Below are positions 1 to 5,041 of a stretch of DNA of 5,164 nt, in pieces. The position numbers were made by a program, and so were the translations under genes. The stretch is from JAFGOY01 sp034430335 (GTDB lineage Bacteria > Chloroflexota > Anaerolineae > Aggregatilineales > UBA3940): positions 1 through 5,164 of the forward strand of contig DAOUES010000030.1 in assembly GCA_034430335.1 (NCBI GenBank), read 5' to 3'. The notes under the pieces are model-generated. The model did not search any database. It saw only the letters and a list, made by a program, of their open reading frames with translations, and was not told the origin of the DNA. Numbering within the stretch: position 1 is the first letter of the stretch; each line of letters opens with the position of its first letter.

Positions 1-33
1 TGCTTCTCCTACTTCTTCTCGCTCGATATATTT

Positions 34-41
34 CCTCCTTA
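34..41 (-). promoter_or_regulatory. Perfect Shine-Dalgarno-like sequence after the repressor gene
   Basis: Read on the minus strand this is TAAGGAGG, the full complement of the canonical 16S rRNA 3' tail, starting 3 nt after the repressor stop codon. No ATG, GTG or TTG follows within the remaining 33 nt, so no start codon can be assigned here. A second, weaker AGGAG at about 6-10 lies near the window edge and could serve a gene starting just outside. Together they suggest that the repressor is followed closely by another minus-strand gene, perhaps co-transcribed. Positions 1-44 hold no other visible feature. Confidence 0.35.
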
Positions 42-44
42 CTC

Positions 45-1055
45 CTATCCGCTTGAACTGCGGATTACTAACTCGGCAGGCAGGATGGTGGAAAGGGGTT
101 GTTCCTGCCCCTCGGTAATTAAACGCAGCAGCACGTTTACGGCTGTAGCGCCTAACTCCTTAGAGGGTTGTTTCATGGTCGTCAGCGGGGGATCGGTGTA
201 AGCGGAAACCGGTGCGTCGTCGAAACCTACCACTGCGACATCATCCGGGATGCGAAGATTGGCCGTACGTATCGCCGACATCGCGCCCAGGGCCATCAGG
301 TCACTGGCGGCAAAGACGGCATCGGGTTGGCAAGGAATGAGTTGCTGCATAGCAAAATAGCCACTTTCGCGGGTGAAATCGCCCTGAGCGATCAACTCGG
401 GCCTGATTTCTATCCCCGCTTCGTCGAGGGCCGAGAGGTATCCCTTTCTGCGGTCGACACCGGCTACCATCGAGTCGGGGCCGGTGATCGTCGCGATCTT
501 CCTGCGCCCTCTCTCCAGCAAGTGGCGAACTGCGGTCCGCGCTCCTCCGATATTGTCCACATCAGCGTAACTGATATCGCGTATATACAGATGGCGGCCT
601 ATCACGACAAATGGGATTTCGTCTTCGATCAGACGCGGGACGATTTTGTTATCCGCTTTTGCCGATAAAACGATCACGCCATCAGGCATCTGGCCGCGCA
701 CGACGCGGCGGTAAAAATCTTCTTCTCGGCTCCGCTCGACCATTGAGAGCATGACATAATAATCGTTCTGCTCTGCTGTCTGGGTTATTCCGGTCAATAC
801 GGCTGGGAAAAACGGTTCGGTAAATATTGCCTGGACATCATATGGAATGATGATGCTTAACGTATAACTGCGATCTCCGGCTAAACGACGGGCGGCTCCA
901 TGCGGACGGTAGCCTACTTCTTCGATTATCTTTTTGACGCGCTCGCGAACCTCATCTTTGACGTTCGGTCGGTTGTTGATCACTCTTGAAACGGTCGACC
1001 GGGAAACCCCTGTTAACACGGCTATCTCTTCTAGCGTCAGGTTCTTCCCTGCCAT
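45..1055 (-). CDS. LacI/GalR-family transcriptional repressor (CelR-like)
   Basis: A complete 336-residue protein, the usual length for LacI/GalR sugar-responsive repressors. Residues 6-27 form the N-terminal helix-turn-helix (LTLEEIAVLTGVSRSTVSRV), with recognition helix around SRSTVSRVIN. Residues about 51-60 (PHGAARRLAG) are the hinge helix that inserts a Leu at the central CG of the operator. The rest is a periplasmic-binding-protein-like effector and dimer domain with family landmarks: DVDNIGGARTAVRHLL near 165-180, then ASDLMALGAMSAIR, VAVVGFDDAP and PPLTTMKQP. It is cytoplasmic and expected to release DNA, or bind it, on contact with a sugar. The ATG at 1055 is preceded by a GAGGGA ribosome site (1059-1064). 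It is divergent from a secreted glycosidase, and two LacI-type palindromes lie between them, so it probably controls that operon and itself. The effector cannot be read from sequence; cellobiose or another short beta-glucan is a guess from the operator and neighbour. Confidence 0.95.
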   Translation of the reverse strand: MAGKNLTLEEIAVLTGVSRSTVSRVINNRPNVKDEVRERVKKIIEEVGYRPHGAARRLAGDRSYTLSIIIPYDVQAIFTEPFFPAVLTGITQTAEQNDYYVMLSMVERSREEDFYRRVVRGQMPDGVIVLSAKADNKIVPRLIEDEIPFVVIGRHLYIRDISYADVDNIGGARTAVRHLLERGRRKIATITGPDSMVAGVDRRKGYLSALDEAGIEIRPELIAQGDFTRESGYFAMQQLIPCQPDAVFAASDLMALGAMSAIRTANLRIPDDVAVVGFDDAPVSAYTDPPLTTMKQPSKELGATAVNVLLRLITEGQEQPLSTILPAELVIRSSSG

Positions 1056-1066
1056 GTGTCCCTCGG

Positions 1067-1080
1067 TGGGAGCGCTCTCA
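1067..1080. promoter_or_regulatory. LacI-family operator O1 (TGGGAGCGCTCTCA)
   Basis: A 14-bp near-perfect palindrome around a central CG, with 6 of 7 half-site positions symmetrical. It lies 11 bp upstream of the repressor ATG and just outside its ribosome site, where binding would block transcription of the repressor gene. The pattern fits LacI-family operators generally and differs by one base from the CelR site TGGGAGCGCTCCCA as I recall it from Thermobifida. Binding by the adjacent regulator is inferred. Confidence 0.85.
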
Positions 1081-1092
1081 CCTGGAGAGCAG

Positions 1093-1126
1093 ACTATAGA
1101 ACGGTTAATGCCTGCTGAACTGTCAA
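1093..1126 (-). promoter_or_regulatory. Candidate promoter for the repressor gene
   Basis: On the minus strand a consensus -35 box TTGACA (1121-1126) is followed by TATAGT (1093-1098), a good -10 box. The spacer is 22 nt, well outside the usual 16-18, so the pair is doubtful as one promoter. If TATAGT is used, transcription would start near 1086 and operator O1 would sit just downstream of the start, consistent with autorepression. Confidence 0.3.
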
Positions 1127-1155
1127 TGTTGTACTGTGTTGTCTTTTCGTTGAAA

Positions 1156-1169
1156 TGGGAGCGCTCTCA
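1156..1169. promoter_or_regulatory. LacI-family operator O2 (TGGGAGCGCTCTCA)
   Basis: Identical in all 14 bases and in orientation to the copy at 1067-1080, including the single base that breaks symmetry. The centres are 89 bp apart. This copy lies on the hydrolase side, upstream of a TATGAT -10-like box, so repressor bound here would cover the -35 area of the hydrolase operon promoter. Confidence 0.85.
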
Positions 1170-1180
1170 AAACCTACCCA

Positions 1181-1186
1181 TATGAT
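1181..1186 (+). promoter_or_regulatory. Candidate -10 box for the hydrolase operon
   Basis: TATGAT matches the sigma-70 -10 consensus at five of six positions and lies 11 bp downstream of operator O2. No good -35 box is found at the right distance: the nearest, TTGAAA at 1150-1155, is 25 nt away. If used, the transcript would have a leader of about 210 nt. A weaker alternative is TTGTTC (1303-1308) with TATTTT (1326-1331) at 17-nt spacing, giving a leader of about 65 nt but no operator overlap. Confidence 0.25.
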
Positions 1187-1236
1187 AGGCCCTTTTCCCC
1201 GGTTTGTCAAGACTTTTTCGCCGATGCGCAGGGAAA

Positions 1237-1249
1237 TTTACCCGGTAAA
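1237..1249. repeat. Short inverted repeat in the hydrolase leader
   Basis: TTTACC-C-GGTAAA is a perfect 6+6 inverted repeat with a single central base. With so short a centre it is more likely a protein-binding palindrome than an RNA hairpin. No binder can be named, and it differs from the LacI-type operators. Confidence 0.4.
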
Positions 1250-1386
1250 CCGGCTGGATTACGGTCAATCACGGGCGTGGAGAGTGCCGGTTGAAAGTGT
1301 GTTGTTCGATATCGGCCCCGCATGTATTTTCCCGGCAACAGGTGTAAGATGGGTCTATGTGAATCGCAGGTGTTGCCGTATCAGGG

Positions 1387-1393
1387 TAGGGGG
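1387..1393 (+). promoter_or_regulatory. Ribosome binding site deciding the hydrolase start
   Basis: TAGGGGG ends 9 nt before the ATG at 1403. The downstream gene has a near-identical AGGGGG 8 nt before its GTG start, which supports 1403 over the upstream ATG codons at 1322 and 1349. An ATG at 1398 is out of frame. Confidence 0.65.
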
Positions 1394-1402
1394 CAGAATG
1401 AG

Positions 1403-2785
1403 ATGAACACAGCCAGATGGTCGATCCTCGTCGTGCTGGTTTTAGCCAGCTTTGCTTGCAACATCGCCTTTTTCGGCGATTCAACACCCGATCGGACGGA
1501 CGCAGCCGAAATGATCGATGAGCCACCCGCCAACGGCGGCGATCAGGTCGGCGTCGAAACCGTCGTCCCGACTCTTCAGCAGGCAGTACCCACCGCCGCG
1601 CCGCTCGATCAATCAGCCGCGTTCGATAAGTGGGCGCTGTGGACAAACGGCACACAGCTTCGCGGAGCCGATATCTGGCAGGCGGTGGTCGATCCCGATA
1701 TCGACGGGTTGGAGTTCAAGGGCAGCGGGCCGGTCGGCCCGCCCTTCCAGCAGTCCGATTTCGATGCGCTGGCCGCGCGCGGGGCCAACTATGTCAACCT
1801 CTCCTATCCTGGCCTGTTCAGCGTCGAGCCGCCTTATGAGGTGATCCCCGAAGTCGTCGAGTATCTCGACAATCTCCTGTCGATGATCGCCCGGGCGGAT
1901 ATGTTCGCCGTGATCTCGTTTCGCACCGGGCCGGGTCGCAGCGAATACACCTTCAATCGTGACGAAGTGGGCGACTGGTTCGGCGAAGACGATCTGATCG
2001 AAACGGTCTGGGAAGACCCGGCGGCGCAGGATGGTTGGGTCGCGATGTGGCGCTACACCGCCGACCGGTACCGTGATCACCCGGTTGTGGTGGGTTACGA
2101 CCTGATGGTCGAGCCGAACGCCGACGAGGTCTACTTTGGGGTCTGGGAACCGGAGGATTTTTATCCCGAACATGCGGGCACCGTCTACGATTGGAACCAG
2201 CTTCACCCGCGCATCGGCGAAGCGATCCGCGAGGTCGACGCCGACACGCCGATCCTGATCGGGGCGGCGGGTTACAGCGCCGTCCACTGGCTGCCCTATC
2301 TGACGCCAATCGGCGATGATCGCACGGTCTACATGGTACACGATTATGCCCCCGGCCAGTACACGCACCAGTGGCCGGGCGAGGAACCCTGGAACAGCTA
2401 TCCGGGCGAGTTCGATCTCGATTGGGACGGTGAACCCGATGCGTTTGATCGGGCCTGGCTGGAGGAAAGCCTCTCGCCGGTGGATGGCTTTATCGCGGAG
2501 TATGGCGTCCCGGTGGGTGTCAACGAGTATGGGCCGGTGCGCTGGGTGCCGGGCGCGGCGGAATACACGGCGGCGCTCCTCGACCTGTTCGAGCAGCGGG
2601 GGATGAATCACGCCATCTGGCTGTGGGACCCGGAGTGGCCCGCCTATACCGATAACGTCAATGCCCACGACCTCCGCTTTGGCCCCGACCCGGATAACAC
2701 AACTGCGGTGGATAACGATCTGCTCAACGTGCTGTCGGAGAACTGGTCGCAGAATGCGATCCGCCCCTCGGATGTGGTCGAGTAG
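1403..2785 (+). CDS. Secreted GH5-like (clan GH-A) glycoside hydrolase, lipoprotein-like
   Basis: A 460-residue protein when started at the ATG that gives a proper export signal. Residues 1-19 are a hydrophobic leader ending LASFAC, a loose lipobox with Cys19 as the likely lipid anchor. Residues 20-75 form a Pro/Thr/Asp-rich tether and about 76-450 a TIM-barrel catalytic domain. Visible GH5/clan-A landmarks are YDLMVEPN with Glu237 as acid/base, VHDY with His313 and Tyr315, VGVNEYG with Glu375 as nucleophile, and IWLWDPEW near 405-412. Two normally conserved positions differ: the Asn before the acid/base Glu is Val236, and the usual Arg of the NxVR strand motif is Asn132 (YVNLSYP). A conserved-looking FRTGPGRSE lies at 173-181. 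No carbohydrate-binding module is seen. It probably cleaves a beta-linked polysaccharide outside the cell; cellulose or beta-glucan is suggested only by the CelR-like operators. GC is high, about 65-70% in sampled lines. A WD40 lipoprotein gene follows after 17 bp. A non-hydrolytic or altered-specificity protein is possible. Confidence 0.85.
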   Translation: MNTARWSILVVLVLASFACNIAFFGDSTPDRTDAAEMIDEPPANGGDQVGVETVVPTLQQAVPTAAPLDQSAAFDKWALWTNGTQLRGADIWQAVVDPDIDGLEFKGSGPVGPPFQQSDFDALAARGANYVNLSYPGLFSVEPPYEVIPEVVEYLDNLLSMIARADMFAVISFRTGPGRSEYTFNRDEVGDWFGEDDLIETVWEDPAAQDGWVAMWRYTADRYRDHPVVVGYDLMVEPNADEVYFGVWEPEDFYPEHAGTVYDWNQLHPRIGEAIREVDADTPILIGAAGYSAVHWLPYLTPIGDDRTVYMVHDYAPGQYTHQWPGEEPWNSYPGEFDLDWDGEPDAFDRAWLEESLSPVDGFIAEYGVPVGVNEYGPVRWVPGAAEYTAALLDLFEQRGMNHAIWLWDPEWPAYTDNVNAHDLRFGPDPDNTTAVDNDLLNVLSENWSQNAIRPSDVVE

Positions 2786-2788
2786 GGC

Positions 2789-2794
2789 AGGGGG
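2789..2794 (+). promoter_or_regulatory. Ribosome binding site supporting a GTG start
   Basis: AGGGGG lies in the 17-bp gap between the hydrolase stop and the GTG at 2803, with an 8-nt spacer. The next in-frame ATG is at codon 10, inside the signal peptide, and would remove its charged N-terminus, so GTG is the better start. Confidence 0.65.
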
Positions 2795-2802
2795 ATAACA
2801 TA

Positions 2803-4755
2803 GTGCGCAATGCGAAACTGGCCTTTCTGATGATCTTGTGTGTGCTGTGGGTTGGCTGCATGTCGGGTGAAGAACTGCCCACGGCGACGGTCGATGCCAC
2901 CGCCGAGCCGATGGACACGGCTACCGCGTCGACGGAGTCAACCGTCACCCCGACCGTAGCAGCAACACCGCGCCCAACCGATACGCCAACCCCAACCGAC
3001 ACGCCAATCCCGGTCATCACACTGCCGTATACTCAGCAGATACCCGAAGGCGCAGTCGCCCGCATCGGGATGGGTTATATCATGGAGGCGGCGCTTTCTT
3101 CGGATGGGCAGTACCTGGCGGTAAGCACGTACGTTGGGACATTTTTGTACGATACGGACACATACCAGGAGGTGTGGAGCAAGGGCGACATATCATACTC
3201 TCTGAAATTCTCGCCAGACAGCCGGTTGCTGGCCAGTCGGGGAGGAGACTCCATTGCATTGTGGGAAGTTGAGACCGGGGAACTTCTACAATCCTTTGAA
3301 ACCAATTTTGTGGCCTTCTCGCCCGATTCAAGCAGGTTGGCCTATGGTGCTGGAAACAGCGTTGTTATCTGGGACATCCTGAGTGGGACTGCCGAAACTT
3401 CCCTTGTTGAACACTCTGATAAAGTCAAAGCGGCAGTATTCGTGACTGACGATCTCCTTGCTACGGGGGGTGAGGACAGGAGAGTAGTCCTATGGAATCT
3501 GACTTCGGGTGAAGTTGTACGGGTTCTGGAGGGACATGAAGGTACAGTCTATCCCATGGACATATCACCAGGCGGGCGGATACTTGTGACCGGTACAGAT
3601 AACAGGACTGTGCTATGGAATGCGCTGACTGGGGAAAAGCTGGTCACGATTGATGATCTCTGCTCCAATGCAACGTTTTCGCCGGACGGCAACCTGTTGG
3701 CGTCCATCAATGAAGACAGAATCGCTCAAATCCGGGATGTTGGCAGTGGGCAGTTGCTGCTCCAACTGGATACGCTTGAAGAGGTAATGAATGTGACTTT
3801 CTCTCCGGATGGATACCTGTTTGTGTCCAGTCGCCAGGCCAGTGCCATTCACAAGATCGATCCTGCCACCGGCGAGACAGTCCTGGTACTTGATGGATTC
3901 GCCACATCGGTGGTTAGCGTCGACTTTACAGCGGATGGTACTCAGTTACTAATGGCAGGCTCAGGTCTTGGAGAAACATACGTCAGGTTGATAGACCTGG
4001 AGAGCGAGCAGATTGTCTTTGAACAGAGCGGTTTCACCGAAGAAGACATCTGGGATGCAGCTATTTCACCAGATGGGAATCTTGCTGCCGTAGGCCTCCG
4101 TGAATCGGAAGAATCTGCTAAAGAAGTTGTGTTTCTGTGGAACACCTCGACCGGGGAACTGATCGATACCTTTCCAGGTTATTGGGCCTCGGTTGAGTTC
4201 TCTCCGGACGGGCGGTGGCTGGCGTACAACTCTACAAACGGAACCATCACTCTCTGGGACGTCGTGACTCGCCAGCCGATACTTGAAATCAAAGAGACAG
4301 GTGGCGGGCCGGTGTTTTCGCCAGATGGCAAGACGCTGGCGGCAGCCTCGATCGTTCTGTACAGCCTTCCGGATGGAGATATTCTCCAGAGATTTGAGAG
4401 TTCTCCTGTCACCGCACGCGCCTTCTCACCCGATGGTACCTACCTGGCAGCCGGTCTGTGGCCAGAATCGAGGGATGATGATGCTCCCATCATCATCTGG
4501 GACATTGCCAGCGGTCAGCCTATCCGTGAACTACAGGGCCATCGCGACGATATCCTTAGCCTGGATTTCTCGCTCAATGGTGAGTTGCTTGCATCCGCTT
4601 CTTATGGACAGGCCTTTCTCTGGGATGTCGAGACCGGACAAAAGTTAAAGATATTGGATCATTATTCAGTAACGAGTGTAGACTTCAGCCCGGATGGAAC
4701 GCTGCTGGCAACCGGGTCAAGTGATGGCACGGTCATCATCTGGCCGGTGGAGTAA
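2803..4755 (+). CDS. WD40-repeat (14-blade) lipoprotein-like surface protein
   Basis: A 650-residue protein with a GTG start. Residues 1-19 are a signal peptide (MRNAKLAFLMILCVLWVGC) with Cys19 as a probable lipidation site, although the -3 residue is Trp. Residues 25-70 form a low-complexity Thr/Pro/Ala linker with PTDTP repeats. From about 89 to the C-terminus I count 14 consecutive blades of about 40 residues, most with an FSPDG turn and an LW(D/N/E) strand end (for example SPDGTLLATGSSDGTVIIW at the end), which fits two seven-bladed propellers. Several blades are degenerate: 7 and 8 lack the Trp and 11 ends in VLYSLPDG. Such propellers are usually binding scaffolds; no catalytic motif is seen. 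It is transcribed with the preceding hydrolase and probably acts at the outer face of the membrane, perhaps binding the polysaccharide, the hydrolase or another partner; this is inference. GC falls from about 65% in the leader and linker to about 51% in the propeller. Confidence 0.9.
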   Translation: MRNAKLAFLMILCVLWVGCMSGEELPTATVDATAEPMDTATASTESTVTPTVAATPRPTDTPTPTDTPIPVITLPYTQQIPEGAVARIGMGYIMEAALSSDGQYLAVSTYVGTFLYDTDTYQEVWSKGDISYSLKFSPDSRLLASRGGDSIALWEVETGELLQSFETNFVAFSPDSSRLAYGAGNSVVIWDILSGTAETSLVEHSDKVKAAVFVTDDLLATGGEDRRVVLWNLTSGEVVRVLEGHEGTVYPMDISPGGRILVTGTDNRTVLWNALTGEKLVTIDDLCSNATFSPDGNLLASINEDRIAQIRDVGSGQLLLQLDTLEEVMNVTFSPDGYLFVSSRQASAIHKIDPATGETVLVLDGFATSVVSVDFTADGTQLLMAGSGLGETYVRLIDLESEQIVFEQSGFTEEDIWDAAISPDGNLAAVGLRESEESAKEVVFLWNTSTGELIDTFPGYWASVEFSPDGRWLAYNSTNGTITLWDVVTRQPILEIKETGGGPVFSPDGKTLAAASIVLYSLPDGDILQRFESSPVTARAFSPDGTYLAAGLWPESRDDDAPIIIWDIASGQPIRELQGHRDDILSLDFSLNGELLASASYGQAFLWDVETGQKLKILDHYSVTSVDFSPDGTLLATGSSDGTVIIWPVE

Positions 4756-4764
4756 GCCCGAATC

Positions 4765-4770
4765 AAAAAA
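4765..4770 (-). terminator. Candidate T-tract ending the rRNA transcript
   Basis: On the minus strand the 5S 3' end is followed after five bases by TTTTTT. The closing helix of 5S rRNA could act as the upstream stem, but no separate GC-rich hairpin is visible, so this is a weak candidate. No rho-independent terminator is seen for the plus-strand operon. Confidence 0.3.
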
Positions 4771-4775
4771 GGTTC

Positions 4776-4891
4776 TCTGGCGATGGCCTACGTTCCCACC
4801 GGGCTGCCCCGGCAGTATCATCGGCGCTGGCGGGCTTAACGACCGGGTTCGAGATGGGACCGGGTGTGCCTCCGCCGCTCTAATCACCAGA
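4776..4891 (-). rRNA. rrf: 5S ribosomal RNA
   Basis: About 116 nt on the minus strand. The terminal helix pairs 5' TCTGGTG (4885-4891) with 3' CGCCAGA (4776-4782). Between them are recognisable 5S signatures: CCCATCTCGAACCCGG of the loop C region, GCGCCGATGATACTG and GGGAACGTAGGCC. It lies downstream of the 23S 3' end in the usual 23S-5S order. Exact ends are uncertain by a few bases. Confidence 0.95.
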
Positions 4892-4897
4892 AAACCG

Positions 4898-4915
4898 GCA
4901 GCCGTCTTCGGCTGC
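4898..4915. repeat. Hairpin next to 5S rRNA
   Basis: GCAGCCG-TCTT-CGGCTGC gives a perfect 7-bp stem with a 4-nt loop. It lies 7 nt upstream of the 5S 5' end in the rRNA transcript and may direct processing. Confidence 0.65.
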
Positions 4916-4921
4916 TTAGGA

Positions 4922-4940
4922 GTTTCTGCTTCGCAGAAAC
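4922..4940. repeat. Hairpin in the rRNA spacer
   Basis: GTTTCTGC-TTC-GCAGAAAC gives a perfect 8-bp stem with a 3-nt loop, six bases from the neighbouring hairpin. No T-tract follows on either strand, so terminator function is unlikely. Confidence 0.65.
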
Positions 4941-4949
4941 ATCCATGTA

Positions 4950-4969
4950 CACAAAGGTTCACAAAGAAC
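4950..4969. repeat. Decamer direct repeat (CACAAAGGTT / CACAAAGAAC)
   Basis: CACAAAG occurs twice at 10-bp spacing. On the minus strand this reads CTTTGTGAACCTTTGTG, followed by TACATGGATG. It resembles CTTTGTG/CTTCGTG intergenic strings that I recall as dispersed in several environmental bacterial genomes, but that resemblance is from memory. Confidence 0.45.
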
Positions 4970-4983
4970 AGGAAAAAGCGCGG

Positions 4984-5000
4984 GCGACAAACTACGTCGC
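4984..5000. repeat. Small inverted repeat in the rRNA spacer
   Basis: GCGAC-AAACTAC-GTCGC gives a 5-bp stem with a 7-nt loop. It is weaker than the other two and could be chance. Confidence 0.4.
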
Positions 5001-5041
5001 ATAGCAAACAACCTACCAAGAACTCGCGGGGTCTCCGCAAG

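Larger units (their letters stand above)
1056..1402. other. Divergent regulatory intergenic region
   Basis: The 347 bp between the repressor and the hydrolase operon carry two identical LacI-type operators, the repressor ribosome site, candidate promoter elements for both directions and a long leader in front of the hydrolase. An open frame continues upstream of the chosen hydrolase start to an ATG at 1322, but that stretch (MYFPGNRCK...) would place 27 mostly polar residues before the signal peptide and is not preferred. No tRNA, riboswitch or further gene was recognised here. Confidence 0.8.
4892..5041 (-). other. 23S-5S internal transcribed spacer
   Basis: About 150 nt separate the 23S 3' end from 5S. 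It holds no tRNA. It contains three clear inverted repeats (4898-4915, 4922-4940 and 4984-5000), a shorter GCGG/CCGC one at 5026-5038, and a decamer direct repeat at 4950-4969. The hairpins are plausible rRNA processing structures. Reading frames crossing it on both strands are not considered genes. Confidence 0.8.

Noticed and set aside
168..668. Plus-strand open frame opposite the LacI-type repressor
   Set aside because: It is antisense to a fully conserved repressor, has no ribosome site or recognisable motif, and is a frame shadow.
1322..1402. N-terminal extension of the hydrolase from the ATG at 1322
   Set aside because: It would bury the signal peptide 27 residues inside the protein, while the ATG at 1403 has a good ribosome site and gives a normal leader.
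1613..2668. Long minus-strand open frame (351 codons) opposite the hydrolase
   Set aside because: It lies wholly antisense to a gene with clear catalytic motifs, its product is rich in Arg, Asp, Ile and Val without any recognisable domain, and the high GC of the hydrolase gene explains the lack of stops.
2880..3020. Thr/Pro-rich repetitive stretch considered as a CRISPR-like or tandem DNA repeat
   Set aside because: Units are short and irregular (CCAACCGAYACGCCAA-like), remain in frame and encode a typical lipoprotein linker, so the repetition is at protein level.
4898..4940. Paired hairpins considered as a bidirectional terminator
   Set aside because: Neither strand shows a T-tract after the stems, and they lie inside the rRNA transcript between 23S and 5S.
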